The notes under the pieces are model-generated. The model was not told the DNA's origin, did not search any database, and saw only the letters and a program-made list of their open reading frames with translations. A stretch of DNA of 56,504 nt from Desulfomonile tiedjei (lineage in GTDB: Bacteria; Desulfobacterota; Desulfomonilia; Desulfomonilales; Desulfomonilaceae): positions 1-56,504 of the forward strand of contig JACRDG010000108.1 in assembly GCA_016218715.1 (NCBI GenBank). Direction: 5' to 3'. Positions within the stretch are counted from its first letter, which is position 1. The number at the start of each line of letters is the position of its first letter. A program made the position numbers and the translations under genes. Positions 27,808 to 37,291 of the stretch are shown in pieces.

Positions 27808-28689
27808 CTATCCGAGTTCAAAACTGGTAACGCCGAACCATCGGTCCAGGGGAATATCCGGCTCTTCCCCTGTGTACATCCGCGCGGTCTCGAACACTCG
27901 GGTCATGCCGTATGCGTCTGCAAGGCTGACAGCCTGGGCGTTAACCTCAGGGACATCGAGGAAGACCGTTGAGCCCGGCTCCAGGTCCGCGGTCAGTTCT
28001 TGCAGGAGAAGGTCTGCCAGCGGCGGAGTGTCAGCAAAGAGCGGTCCCACCTTGAACCCATTGCGGCATTTTCTGAGGACTCCGTAGCCGGCCAGATTCG
28101 GTCCATCCAGGACGCCCAACGCCGTGGTTTCGGGGCGGGTAATCCAACACTCCAGGAAGCTTTCCCTCTCGACCCCGAAAAGCTGGAGATCGTACGCCAG
28201 GATATCGTCCCAAGCCACCTTCGACAGCGGTATCGCACCTGAGCCTGCAGCCGCCTGCCGAACCACCATCCACTGATAGCGTATATTCCTGCTCGCGAGT
28301 CTGAAACCCGATTTCTTGTAGTTGTCCTGCTGCGCGACAACTCCGTCCAACCCGATGTTGCGGCCCTTCAGGCGCTCCATCGCCGCATGCCACAGTTGGA
28401 TGCCGAATCCGCGACCGCGGTGCTCGGGTCGTACGATGTAGAATCCCAGGAACCCGTACGAGTCTCCGTAAGCGACCGCGGAGATCGACCCGATGGGCGT
28501 TCCGTCGAGTAGACCGATGAAGAATCCTCCCGGATCGGTGCGATAGAAGCATTCCGCGTCGGACAGACCCGGGTTCCACCCTTCGGCCGCAGCCCAGTCC
28601 ACGGCAAGATCGAGCTCTTGCCTCGTCATGATGCGGACTTCGTAGAATCCCTGTGGGCGCGGGTTCGTCATGTTACGGCGGCCATTCAT
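27808..28689 (-). CDS. GNAT-family N-acetyltransferase with C-terminal extension
   Basis: The 293-residue protein has an N-terminal GNAT domain (about 10-140) with the acetyl-CoA loop RPEHRGRGFGIQLW. A second GNAT-like half (about 150-290) follows, ending in VNAQAVSLADAYGM, as in the Acetyltransf_18-type bipartite proteins. Substrate unknown. The start may be ATG 28689 or 28671 (MTNPRP). It converges with the kinase gene. Confidence 0.75.
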   Translation of the reverse strand: MNGRRNMTNPRPQGFYEVRIMTRQELDLAVDWAAAEGWNPGLSDAECFYRTDPGGFFIGLLDGTPIGSISAVAYGDSYGFLGFYIVRPEHRGRGFGIQLWHAAMERLKGRNIGLDGVVAQQDNYKKSGFRLASRNIRYQWMVVRQAAAGSGAIPLSKVAWDDILAYDLQLFGVERESFLECWITRPETTALGVLDGPNLAGYGVLRKCRNGFKVGPLFADTPPLADLLLQELTADLEPGSTVFLDVPEVNAQAVSLADAYGMTRVFETARMYTGEEPDIPLDRWFGVTSFELG

Positions 28690-28748
28690 ACTCTTGCGCG
28701 TTCAGTGGGTAAGGCGGGCAGGATTGCTTGTGTGGAAGAGGAATACAA

Positions 28749-30881
28749 TTAATCGCCGGTTTCCATGCCAAACCTCTTCAGGTATCGATACAGCGAATCC
28801 CGAGAAATGCCCAGGATACGTGCCGCTTCTTTCTTGTTTCCTTCGGTGGACCTCAGCGCCTCCTCACATACCACCTTCACCACGTCATCGGTCACCTCGT
28901 GAAGCGTACGGTCCGGAGTGAAGCAAACTCTGTACAGGCAGTCGTCTCGAGGTCTTTGAGACGCTGGTCCGTTGAAGTTCAAACGCCCCTCTTCCGAAGT
29001 AATGAGGGCTCTCTCGAGGATGTTGCGCAGTTCCCTCACGTTGCCCGGCCAGTTATAGCGTTTGAGTTGATCGAGGAATTCGGCATCGACGACGGGGCAG
29101 GCAGGCGCCTGCAATTCGCGGGCAAGACTGGAGAGGATTTGCTGGGCGAGGAGCGGAAGATCCTCCATCCGTTCGCGCAGAGAAGGCACCGTGATGGACA
29201 CAACATTAATACGGTAGAAGAGATCCTTTCGGAACCTTCCTTCATCGACCTCTTTTCGTAGATCTCTGTTGGTGGCCGCGATGATCCGAGCACCCACCGA
29301 GATCTCCTTCTCTCCTCCAACCCGCGTGAACTTTCGGGTATCGAGAAAGGTGAGTAGCTTGGCCTGGAGCCGAAGAGAAAGCTCTCCCATCTCATTGAGC
29401 AATAGTGTGCCGCCTTCGGCCAATTCCAGAAGTCCTCGTTTCCGGGCAAGCGCGCCGGTGAAGGCGCCTCGCTCGTGACCGAAGAGTTCGGATTCGGCAA
29501 GTTCCGGAGCTATGGCCGCACAGTTGATGGAGAAATAAGGCCCACCGGCGTTGTCCGAATGGTCGTGGATGTACCTGGCAAGCCAGTCCTTGCCGCTCCC
29601 GCTCTCGCCCGTCAGCAAGACGGTACTGGCTTTCTTGGCGGCCATAAGTGCCTGGCTGAGCGTGACCCGCATAGCCATCGAGGGATATTCCGCCTCTGCG
29701 TCCAACGAGGCTTCTACCGAGGCCTCCAGCCTCTTGCGGTCGGTGAAATCGCGAGAAATGCCCAAGACCCCGACGATTTCGCCGGCACTGTCCCGCATGG
29801 GGACTCTCGTGACCAGAAAGGTCAGCGGGACACCGTCGACCCGTTTTGTGTATTCCTCCTCAATAGATTCGCCCGCAAGGACACGCATTTCGACTTCGCG
29901 AACGTGGTCGGAACCTTCGGTACTGAACAAGTCCTCGTACCGGAGACCGTTGATGGCGGACACAGGGCGCCCTACCAGTCTCCCCATTGCCGGGTTCACG
30001 TCGACATATCTGAGCGACCGATCCTTCAGGAAAATGCAATCCTCGGCCTCCTCAAAGATTGTCCTGAAACGATGCTCGCTTTGCCGCAAAGCCTCTTCAG
30101 CTCTCTTCCGCTCGGTAACGTCGCGGCCGACCGCCTGGAATTTCACCGGCCTGTCGCGGTCGTCGAATACCGCTCGGATGGTCCACTGGAAACATTTCAG
30201 CTCTCCTTCGCTCGTAGGGAGTTGAATTTCATAGCTCGAAACCGACCGATCGGGTTTGAGCGAGGCGAGATAGTCTTCGGGTCCCTGGTGCGAATCGTCG
30301 GGAAGAAGCCACTTAACTTCTTTTCCTGTGAGCGCGTCGCCTTGCAGGCCGAAATAACGACAGAAAGCGCCGTTGCAAAATTCGAACCTTTGATCGGCGG
30401 AGAAACGACAGATCAACTCCGTCTGGTCTTCCACCACCGCGCGGTACAGTTCCTCGCTGAGCTGCAAGGCCTCCTGCGCCCGCTTATGCTCGGCCATCAA
30501 ATCCCATTGCTGCAGGGCACGCTCGACAATGTGCGGCATATCGGAGAACGTTGCCGGGGACTTGACCACGTAATCGAGCACACCGGCCTTCATGGCTTCG
30601 ACCGCGACCTGTTCGTTTCCGTGGCTGGTCATCAAGACCACGGGAAAAACGAGAGATTGCTTGTCCTCGGGGAGAAGGTCAGTCCCTTTTCCATCGGGGA
30701 GCAGCCAGTCGGCGATGATGACGTGCGGGACCGATTCCTTCAGGCGCGCCTGTGCGTCCCGGACGGTCGAGTGCCATCTCAGCCGAACCGAAGCGCCTAA
30801 CGGTCGGAAGGCGCGTTTGATCGCTTCCGCATGGGCTTCTTCATCTTCAACCAGCAAAACATCAACGATTTCTCGCACCAT
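28749..30881 (-). CDS. Sigma-54-dependent response regulator with two PAS domains
   Basis: Domains of the 710-residue protein in order: receiver (1-125; phosphoacceptor D58, K107), PAS (about 138-258), PAS (about 268-385), sigma-54 AAA+ activator (about 400-630) and a Fis-type helix-turn-helix (about 660-705). Walker A is GESGSGKD (425-432) and the sigma-54 contact loop GAFTGA is intact (472-477). The Walker B segment reads GGTLLLNEMGE, with N496 where most relatives have aspartate. It should activate sigma-54 promoters after phosphorylation, with PAS domains adding a second input. It lies downstream of a lone receiver gene and a broken kinase, so its cognate kinase may be elsewhere. Confidence 0.9.
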   Translation of the reverse strand: MVREIVDVLLVEDEEAHAEAIKRAFRPLGASVRLRWHSTVRDAQARLKESVPHVIIADWLLPDGKGTDLLPEDKQSLVFPVVLMTSHGNEQVAVEAMKAGVLDYVVKSPATFSDMPHIVERALQQWDLMAEHKRAQEALQLSEELYRAVVEDQTELICRFSADQRFEFCNGAFCRYFGLQGDALTGKEVKWLLPDDSHQGPEDYLASLKPDRSVSSYEIQLPTSEGELKCFQWTIRAVFDDRDRPVKFQAVGRDVTERKRAEEALRQSEHRFRTIFEEAEDCIFLKDRSLRYVDVNPAMGRLVGRPVSAINGLRYEDLFSTEGSDHVREVEMRVLAGESIEEEYTKRVDGVPLTFLVTRVPMRDSAGEIVGVLGISRDFTDRKRLEASVEASLDAEAEYPSMAMRVTLSQALMAAKKASTVLLTGESGSGKDWLARYIHDHSDNAGGPYFSINCAAIAPELAESELFGHERGAFTGALARKRGLLELAEGGTLLLNEMGELSLRLQAKLLTFLDTRKFTRVGGEKEISVGARIIAATNRDLRKEVDEGRFRKDLFYRINVVSITVPSLRERMEDLPLLAQQILSSLARELQAPACPVVDAEFLDQLKRYNWPGNVRELRNILERALITSEEGRLNFNGPASQRPRDDCLYRVCFTPDRTLHEVTDDVVKVVCEEALRSTEGNKKEAARILGISRDSLYRYLKRFGMETGD

Positions 30882-30896
30882 ATCCTGTACCCGTTT

Positions 30897-31361
30897 TCAC
30901 TCATGGTCGCCGTCAACAAAGGGATGGACGTTCCAGGCAAGCCAATAGAACCCGAGATCTCGCATGAGTTCGGTGAACTTCTTGAAATCCAGAGGCTTAA
31001 CCAGATAGCTGTTTGCGTGATGGTCGTACGCCATGGCAACGTCACGCTCCCCCTGGGAGCTGGTCAAGACGACCACCGGAATCCGGCGCAGGTCATCATC
31101 CTGTTTGATCTCTCTGAGGACTTCCAGGCCGTCCACCTTGGGCAAGCGCAGGTCAAGAACAATAACATGCGGTCTCGGGCTGGTGTCGTGATCGCTGTAA
31201 TCACCCCGCCTGAACAGGTAATCCAGAGCAGCCTGTCCATTGGTCACATGATGGATATCGTTAGCGACCTGGTGCGATTTGAAGCTGCGCCTCACCACCT
31301 CCGCGTGGTCCTCGTTGTCTTCTACCAATAAGATGCAAAGAGGTGCGCCGTTCATGTCCAT
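30897..31361 (-). CDS. Single-domain response regulator (Rcp1-like receiver)
   Basis: The 154-residue product is a receiver domain: acidic pocket LVEDNEDHAE, phosphoacceptor in VIVLDLRLPKVDG, Thr/Ser switch VVVLTSS and the conserved lysine in YLVKPLDF. There is no output domain. The long loop RRGDYSDHDTSPRP is typical of the CheY-like regulators paired with PAS/phytochrome-type kinases. It ends 16 nt before the sigma-54 regulator and overlaps the end of the kinase remnant, so all three were one operon. Confidence 0.88.
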   Translation of the reverse strand: MDMNGAPLCILLVEDNEDHAEVVRRSFKSHQVANDIHHVTNGQAALDYLFRRGDYSDHDTSPRPHVIVLDLRLPKVDGLEVLREIKQDDDLRRIPVVVLTSSQGERDVAMAYDHHANSYLVKPLDFKKFTELMRDLGFYWLAWNVHPFVDGDHE

Positions 31362-31696
31362 GTCTCCGTTTCTCCTTCACCGGTTCGTATAGCACGAGGC
31401 AAGGGAAAGCAAAAGGTGGACCCCGTTCCGACTCCTGGGGATTCCACCCGGATGCGGGCACCGTGCACGTCCACGATGCGTTTGGCCAAAGCCGGCCCAA
31501 TGCCGGTCCCGTCGGTCTTTTGATTCATCATGTCGATGTCGCCGCCGGGGAGGTCCTTTTGTATGAATCCCACGAAGGGTCTGGTGGTTATCAGGGAGCC
31601 CTCATGATCGTGGGGGCTTCCGATCGGCAATAAGCCGAGCCATTTTGAAACGGTCAATTCCCGAACTCCCAGCTTCCCAGCACGGCTCGACCGCAT
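31352..31696 (-). pseudogene. Histidine kinase remnant (C-terminal ATP-binding G2 box only)
   Basis: About 45 residues match the end of a HisKA/HATPase_c sensor kinase: TDGTGIGPALAKRIVDVHGA, then RVESPGVGTGSTFCFPLP. Nothing upstream in this frame encodes the H-box, N-box or sensor domains, and the first 60 codons read as unrelated sequence. The 3' end overlaps the receiver gene by 10 nt, the usual arrangement of a kinase with its regulator. I read this as a kinase gene whose 5' part was deleted. Confidence 0.65.
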
Positions 31697-32105
31697 GGGT
31701 GATCTTCAGACGGCTGACCGAGTCCAACACCCCGCATATGGAGCGGGACGACTAAGATGCCAGCCCCCTGCAGTTTTGCTCGCCCACACTATTCTTCAAT
31801 CTACTCTGTAAGGATAATCTACTGTCCTCCTATCAGTCAATGTCCATGTTACCTGTCAAGGCAGGATTCACTTCAACGCGGGAAAAATCCCCCCTTGCCA
31901 CCCTTCAGAAAAGGCCGGATACCCGGTCATCCCGTTTGTGGTTGCAAACAGAGCCATCCGGCCCTATACTGATTTGATCGGCAGCGTCGGCGGGTCGTAG
32001 AGCAGCAACCCGGCATTGCGTCCCATCGGCTGGTCGGTTCCCCTTCCGGCGATTGCGGCCGGATATGAATCGCGTTACCTGACTGAACCGAGGAGGTCAC
32101 ATCCC
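31697..32105. other. Intergenic region with the cyclophilin promoter
   Basis: About 400 nt between the kinase remnant and the cyclophilin gene. Apart from the promoter at 31942-31970 no gene or repeat is recognised. The left part may be residue of the deleted kinase gene. Confidence 0.4.
31942..31970 (+). promoter_or_regulatory. Sigma-70-type promoter for the cyclophilin gene
   Basis: TTGCAA (31942-31947) and TATACT (31965-31970) are spaced 17 nt apart and lie about 135 nt before the ATG. Confidence 0.45.
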
Positions 32106-32606
32106 ATGCGGGCAACGATCAAGACCAACAAGGGCGACATCCATCTGAAACTTTTTGACGACCTTACGCCCATAACCGTGGCCAATTTCGTGAACCTCGC
32201 CAAGAGGGGCTTTTACAATGGGCTCAAATTCCATCGCGTGATCGACAATTTCATGATTCAGGGCGGCTGTCCTCTCGGAACCGGTACCGGCGGTCCAGGG
32301 TACAAATTTCAGGATGAGTTTGTCCCCGACCTGAAACACGACAAACCCGGAATTCTCTCCATGGCGAATGCCGGGCCACGTACCAACGGGAGCCAGTTCT
32401 TCATCACCCACGTTCCGACTCCCTGGCTCGACGGGAAACACTCCGTCTTCGGCGAGGTGGTCGGCCCGGAAGATCTGGCTGTAGTCAACAGCATCAAACA
32501 GAATGACGTGATCGAAACCGTTTCGATCGACGACGACACCACGGGACTCTTCGAAAAGACGAAGACACATATCGAGACGTGGAACAGAGTGCTCGACGGC
32601 AAGTAA
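32106..32606 (+). CDS. Peptidyl-prolyl cis-trans isomerase, cyclophilin type
   Basis: The 166-residue product is a compact bacterial cyclophilin. It carries [14 protein letters not shown] (with the catalytic Arg), [12 protein letters not shown] and [11 protein letters not shown], and has no signal peptide, so it acts in the cytosol. GAGGAGG about ten bases before ATG 32106 sets the start. Its 3' neighbour manC follows after 73 nt. Confidence 0.93.
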   Translation: MRATIKTNKGDIHLKLFDDLTPITVANFVNLAKRGFYNGLKFHRVIDNFMIQGGCPLGTGTGGPGYKFQDEFVPDLKHDKPGILSMANAGPRTNGSQFFITHVPTPWLDGKHSVFGEVVGPEDLAVVNSIKQNDVIETVSIDDDTTGLFEKTKTHIETWNRVLDGK

Positions 32607-32679
32607 CTTACTGACGTTGTGCTTGTGGCTTTCCCGCACAGTTTGAAAGGGTCGAGCAGCTCACCTGAGGTTGTCCTTT

Positions 32680-33753
32680 ATGATTCACGGCGTCATCATG
32701 GCCGGAGGAAGCGGCACGCGCTTTTGGCCGCAGAGCAGGAGAAATCGGCCCAAACAACTCCTCAACATCGTCGGTGACAAGACGATGATCCGCACCACCG
32801 TGGAGAGGGTGCTCCCGATCATACCCTTCGAGCGCATAATGGTGGTGACGGCTCTGTCCCATGCAGATGAAATCAGAAGCGAACTTCCCGAACTGAGCGA
32901 TGGGATGATCGTGGCCGAGCCTCAAGGGAAGAACACCGCTCCCTGCATTGCGCTGGCCGCGTACAAGCTGTTCAAGAAAGACCCCGACGGCGTGATGGCC
33001 GTGCTCCCGGCCGACCATCTCATAGGGAAAACGGCCGAGCTCCTGGAGGCCCTCGCCGCTGGGGCCGCGTTCGTGTCCCGCGGAGACTACCTCCTGACTT
33101 TCGGCATTGTTCCGCATCGACCCGAAACAGGATACGGATACATCGAATTGGGGCAATCCGCGGAATCTGCAGGCTGCCCGACGGTATGCCGGGTGAAACG
33201 GTTCGTCGAGAAACCGGATCGCGCCACGGCAGAGAGGTACCTGGCAGCAGGGACCTACCTGTGGAACAGTGGAATGTTTATCTGGAGAACCGCGGCCATT
33301 CTCAAGGCTGTCCGGATGCATCTCCCCGCGCTCGATGCGGTCATCAAAGAGATTCTACCGGCCCTGAACACGCCGGATGAGCCAGCAGCCCTGGCGGAGG
33401 CGTACGACAAGATCGAAGGGGTCTCCGTCGACTACGGGATTATGGAAAAGGCCTCAAACGTGGTGTGCATGCCCGTCGATGTCGAGTGGAACGATGTGGG
33501 CACATGGACGGCCCTCGAGGAGGTATGGTCCTCCGATCAGGGCGGGAACTGCACCAAGGGTGAAGTCGTCCTGTTGGGCTGCAAAGATTGTATCGTCTCC
33601 TCTCCCCACCGACTGGTCACGCTCATCGGGCTCGAAGATCTGGTCATCGTCGACACGCCCGACGCCCTGATGGTCTGCCGAAAGGACTGTTCTCAGGACG
33701 TGAAAAAGCTCCACGAATTGCTCGCGGAACGCGGGTACGATCATTTGCTGTAG
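32680..33753 (+). CDS. manC: Mannose-1-phosphate guanylyltransferase
   Basis: The 357-residue enzyme makes GDP-mannose from mannose-1-phosphate and GTP. It shows the nucleotidyltransferase signature GGSGTRFWPQSR...RPKQ at residues 8-27, LPADHLIG, TGYGYIELG, KRFVEKPD and WNSGMFIW. It has the transferase domain and short left-handed helix only, without a C-terminal isomerase domain. The frame opens at TTG 32671, but GAGG nine bases before ATG 32680 favours that start. It fits with the heptose genes just downstream in surface polysaccharide synthesis. Confidence 0.9.
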   Translation: MIHGVIMAGGSGTRFWPQSRRNRPKQLLNIVGDKTMIRTTVERVLPIIPFERIMVVTALSHADEIRSELPELSDGMIVAEPQGKNTAPCIALAAYKLFKKDPDGVMAVLPADHLIGKTAELLEALAAGAAFVSRGDYLLTFGIVPHRPETGYGYIELGQSAESAGCPTVCRVKRFVEKPDRATAERYLAAGTYLWNSGMFIWRTAAILKAVRMHLPALDAVIKEILPALNTPDEPAALAEAYDKIEGVSVDYGIMEKASNVVCMPVDVEWNDVGTWTALEEVWSSDQGGNCTKGEVVLLGCKDCIVSSPHRLVTLIGLEDLVIVDTPDALMVCRKDCSQDVKKLHELLAERGYDHLL

Positions 33754-33775
33754 CTCGGGAATGAACGGCGGTCGT

Positions 33776-34246
33776 TTATGAATCTTTGACTTTGCACAGC
33801 TCCATGAGAGGACCACTGGCAAAGAAACTGAATCGCCAGTAGAACCGTATAGCGTCAATATTGCAGGGATGAACAAATAAGAAGATCGAGGTTACCTGAT
33901 TTTCCCTTAACCATCGCAGGTGTTCATCCATCAGGCGTGTCCCGATCCCTTTGCCTCTGAACTCCGGGAGTACATATATCGAGACGATTTCCCCTTGGCC
34001 GTATTTATTGATGGCTGAAACGCAGTAGCCGACCACCCAATCATCGCTTTTTACCACGTGGAATTTCGTGCGGCATTCCTGTGCCCGTGCGACGAATTCC
34101 CGGTTCTTGCGGGTCCAAGTTTCCTTCAACTCTCTTCCGAAGTACTTCTTGTGCAAGGCGCTGTTGTGCTCGTGGAGCTTCTGCCATAGCGGCTCGATGA
34201 TGCCAATGTCGGCAATATCGGTGGCGATGAGGTCCATATTCCGCAA
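33776..34246 (-). CDS. GNAT-family N-acetyltransferase
   Basis: The 156-residue protein is a single GNAT domain, with EIVSIYVLPEFRGKGIGTRLMDEHL as strand 4 and the acetyl-CoA loop (R/Q-x-x-G-x-G/A) and an aromatic C-terminal IRFYWRFSF. Target unknown. It is convergent with manC (22 nt between stops). Start ATG 34246 or the ATG nine bases later. Confidence 0.8.
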   Translation of the reverse strand: MRNMDLIATDIADIGIIEPLWQKLHEHNSALHKKYFGRELKETWTRKNREFVARAQECRTKFHVVKSDDWVVGYCVSAINKYGQGEIVSIYVLPEFRGKGIGTRLMDEHLRWLRENQVTSIFLFVHPCNIDAIRFYWRFSFFASGPLMELCKVKDS

Positions 34247-34538
34247 TCCCCCGCAGGAAGCGACAGTCGAGCGGCCAATTTTCAGTATACTTCACCATGG
34301 CCCCTGCGATCAACCGGTGAAGGGGCATCCGTCGCAGAGGTCAAAGTGGATGACAAGGCCCGAATCCTGTGCTAAACTTGCGTCTTGGTTCGATTACTTG
34401 GGCTCACGTAGCGCTCGATGTGCCCGGAATTGGGGAGCCTCGGGTTTGTGCACGCCTTTCGGAGTCAGACCCGGGGATCATTGCTCGCTCCCCGGACTTC
34501 ACCTGGTAGAAAGGGCCTTCTTTCGGCAAAGCTGAACC

Positions 34539-36068
34539 ATGACCGCAAACAGTAAGATCGGAACCGTCCGGGAGATTGCCGCAGTCATCGCCGATCTCCG
34601 CACGCGGGAAAAAAAGAAGATCGTTCATTGTCACGGCGTCTTCGACCTTCTCCACATAGGGCATATCCGGTACATGGAACAGGCTCGGACGATGGGTGAC
34701 GTGCTCGTCGTCACCCTTACCCCCGACCGGTACGTGGATAAAGGGCCCCACCGGCCGGCGTTCGCGGAGAGCCTCCGTGCCGAAGCCGTCGCGTCGTTGA
34801 CCTGTGTCGATTACGTGGCGATCAATGAATGGCCCACCGCGGAAGAGACCTTGCGGATCCTGAGACCCGACGTCTACGTCAAAGGTTCGGAATTTCGAGA
34901 TACCGCATCGGACAAGACGGGGAAAATCGCAGCTGAAGAACGGGTCACGAAAGAGATAGGAGCGGAACTCGCTTTCACGGAAGAAATCGTTTTCAGCTCA
35001 ACGAATCTGATCAATCGGTACTTATCGACGCTACCCGACGAAATCAATCAGTATCTCATGGTATTTCGCCAGCGGTTCACGCTGGATAAGATTCTCGACG
35101 TGCTCGACCGCATGGAAACGTTGAACGTCCTCGTGGTGGGTGACGCGATCCTCGACGACTACCAATACTGTCAGGCCATCGGAAAATCGTCCAAAGACCC
35201 GGTCCTGGCAATGAAGTATCAGTCCAGTGACCTGTTCGTCGGAGGCGCCTTGGCCGTGGCAAACCATGTCGCCGGCTTTGCCGGTAAGGTGGACCTCGTC
35301 ACGCTGCTCGGCGAACGTGACAGCTACGAAGAGTTCATCAGAAGTCACCTGCATGAGAAGGTTTCCCCGCGCTTCCTCGTTCAGCCCGGAGCGCCCACGA
35401 TCGTCAAACGGCGCATCATCGACGGGTACTCGATCAACAAGCTCTTGGAAATCTACATTATGGACTCCTCCGGGTTGCCCGAAGAAAAGGATCGGGAACT
35501 GTGCGATTGGATGAAAGAGCGTCTGCACGCGTACGACCTCGTGATCGCGGCTGATTTCGGTCACGGAGCAATAAGCAATCAACTGGCCGTAATACTCGCA
35601 GAGCACGCGAAGTCTCTGGCTGTCAACACCCAGGCCAATGCGGGCAACCGCGGCTTCCACACGATCGCGCGCTATCCGCGGGCGAATTACGTCTGCATTG
35701 CCGAACACGAAATACGCCTGGAAATGCGAGATTCGACGGGGCCCTTGAAGCCCATGATCCAGTCCCTCGTCAAGAGGACCGGGACGGATCTTTTCGTGGT
35801 GACGAGGGGCAGGAACGGGTGTGTGGTGAGTGACGCCGAAGGGCAATTCGTTGCAGTCCCATCCTTTGCGCAAAACGTAGTCGATCGCGTGGGCGCAGGT
35901 GACGCGTTTCTTTCCGTGACAGCGCTGGCCGCGGCCCAGGGGGTAAACCAGGAAGTCCTGGGATTCATCGGAAACGCGGCCGGAGGCCTCGCGGTCGGAA
36001 CGATCGGCAACCTGAAGCCTGTGGACAAGCGCAATCTCCAGAAGTACGTCACTTCACTCATGAAGTAG
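34539..36068 (+). CDS. Bifunctional sugar-phosphate nucleotidylyltransferase/PfkB kinase (HldE/RfaE-like, swapped order)
   Basis: The 509-residue protein joins an N-terminal cytidylyltransferase-fold domain (about 28-165, with HGVFDLLHIGH at 32-42 and a later FSSTNLINRYL) to a C-terminal PfkB/ribokinase domain (about 185-505, with the anion hole/catalytic GAGD at 452-455). Escherichia coli HldE has the kinase first and the transferase second; here the order is reversed. The expected role is phosphorylation and nucleotide activation of heptose (or a related sugar) for lipopolysaccharide core or S-layer glycan. The neighbouring manC supports a surface-sugar role. The exact sugar is not proven. 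Confidence 0.82.
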   Translation: MTANSKIGTVREIAAVIADLRTREKKKIVHCHGVFDLLHIGHIRYMEQARTMGDVLVVTLTPDRYVDKGPHRPAFAESLRAEAVASLTCVDYVAINEWPTAEETLRILRPDVYVKGSEFRDTASDKTGKIAAEERVTKEIGAELAFTEEIVFSSTNLINRYLSTLPDEINQYLMVFRQRFTLDKILDVLDRMETLNVLVVGDAILDDYQYCQAIGKSSKDPVLAMKYQSSDLFVGGALAVANHVAGFAGKVDLVTLLGERDSYEEFIRSHLHEKVSPRFLVQPGAPTIVKRRIIDGYSINKLLEIYIMDSSGLPEEKDRELCDWMKERLHAYDLVIAADFGHGAISNQLAVILAEHAKSLAVNTQANAGNRGFHTIARYPRANYVCIAEHEIRLEMRDSTGPLKPMIQSLVKRTGTDLFVVTRGRNGCVVSDAEGQFVAVPSFAQNVVDRVGAGDAFLSVTALAAAQGVNQEVLGFIGNAAGGLAVGTIGNLKPVDKRNLQKYVTSLMK

Positions 36069-36216
36069 AGTGACCGTTCACTTAGATAGGCCCGACCGGC
36101 TGGAAACACGATGGGGGAGGCTTGGAGGGGGAGATGAGTCCTCCCCTCCATCCTAACCGGGCGCCGAGCCGCCTCAGGCCCGGCGAACAACTACGAGGTA
36201 GAACGGCCGATTTCCC

Positions 36217-37206
36217 ATGACGTCTGATCGTTTCCCCGCATTTGATCGGTCCCGGCTCAGGGTCTTACCCTTGGCCGAACGCCGCCACGATCTGAACCTG
36301 CAAGTAATTCTGCCGCTCGAACCTCGCTCTGCGATCCACGACACCCTCAGAACGGTGGCTGAACGCATGTCCCGGGCGCGAGATCGCGGAGCGGCCGTGG
36401 TCCTGATGATCGGCGGGCACGTGATCCGGTCGGGTGTGCAGCGGTACTTGATCGACCTGATGGAGAGCGGGTACATCAGCTGCGTGGCCACGAACGGCTC
36501 AGTGGTGATCCACGACTTCGAACTGGCCCTCATCGGTTCCACCACGGAAAGCGTATCGTGCTACATCAAGGACGGTCGGTTCGGCCTCTGGAACGAGACG
36601 TCGAGGATCAACGACATCGTGACCCGTGCCGCGGCCGAAAAGATCGGGCTGGGCGAGGCGGTGGGAAGGGCCATCGAGGAGGAGCGACTCCCTCACCGTG
36701 GCATCAGCATTCTCGCTGCGGGGTATCGGCTCGGCATACCGGTGACGGTGCACGTGGGCATCGGGTACGACATCGTCCACGAAATGCCCAACTGTGACGG
36801 CGCATCGTACGGGGCCGCCAGTTACGAAGATTTTCTCAGGTTTGCGCACGTGCTGGAATCGCTGGAAGGTGGCGTGCTGATGAACCTCGGCAGCGCGGTG
36901 ATGGCCCCTGAAGTTTACTTGAAGGCGCTGGCCATGGTGCGAAACGTGGCGGCACAGGAAGGCCGGCGCATCGCTGATTTCACCACGCTCGTCTGCGACC
37001 TGGTGGAGCTTCCGCCGAACTATCGCACCGAGGCTTCCCGCGAAGAGGCCCTGTACTACTTTCGGCCGTGGAAGACCATGTTGGTGAGGACAGTGGCGGA
37101 TGGTGGAGAGAGCTGGTACCTGCGGCTCCCGCACCACGAATCGGTTCCACAGCTATGGACGGCCCTCAAAGCAACCGAAGCCGGACCGGAAGAGCCCGCT
37201 CCGTGA
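36217..37206 (+). CDS. Deoxyhypusine-synthase-like protein
   Basis: The 329-residue protein has a Rossmann-type core: VVLMIGGHVIRSGVQRYLIDL (about 66-87), CVATNGSVVIHDFELALIG, VTVHVGIGYDIVHEMP, CDGASYGAASYEDF and LEGGVLMNLGSAVMAP. The alternation and the ATNG...HD and DGAS-GA segments resemble deoxyhypusine synthase, but the eukaryotic active-site lysine region (KHH) is not matched. It starts 148 nt after the HldE-like gene on the same strand. A link to sugar or NAD-dependent chemistry is inferred from position. I am unsure of the reaction. Confidence 0.5.
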   Translation: MTSDRFPAFDRSRLRVLPLAERRHDLNLQVILPLEPRSAIHDTLRTVAERMSRARDRGAAVVLMIGGHVIRSGVQRYLIDLMESGYISCVATNGSVVIHDFELALIGSTTESVSCYIKDGRFGLWNETSRINDIVTRAAAEKIGLGEAVGRAIEEERLPHRGISILAAGYRLGIPVTVHVGIGYDIVHEMPNCDGASYGAASYEDFLRFAHVLESLEGGVLMNLGSAVMAPEVYLKALAMVRNVAAQEGRRIADFTTLVCDLVELPPNYRTEASREEALYYFRPWKTMLVRTVADGGESWYLRLPHHESVPQLWTALKATEAGPEEPAP

Positions 37207-37291
37207 ACCCTTCCCCGAGGATCGGCATCTAAAAAATTGATAGGAAGATAGAGTAATCATTCTGATGCTCAGATTTATCCGGAGGTTCACC

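Noticed and set aside
29475-30800. 441-codon plus-strand frame opposite the sigma-54 regulator
   Set aside because: Antisense shadow; the minus frame has receiver, PAS, AAA+ and Fis motifs in order.
31757-31972. 71-codon plus-strand frame before the cyclophilin gene
   Set aside because: Crosses the likely promoter and has no protein-like pattern.
36123-36150. Hairpin TGGAGGGG...CCCCTCCA after the HldE-like gene, considered as a terminator
   Set aside because: Purine/pyrimidine run with a 12-nt loop and no T-tract; could pair by chance.
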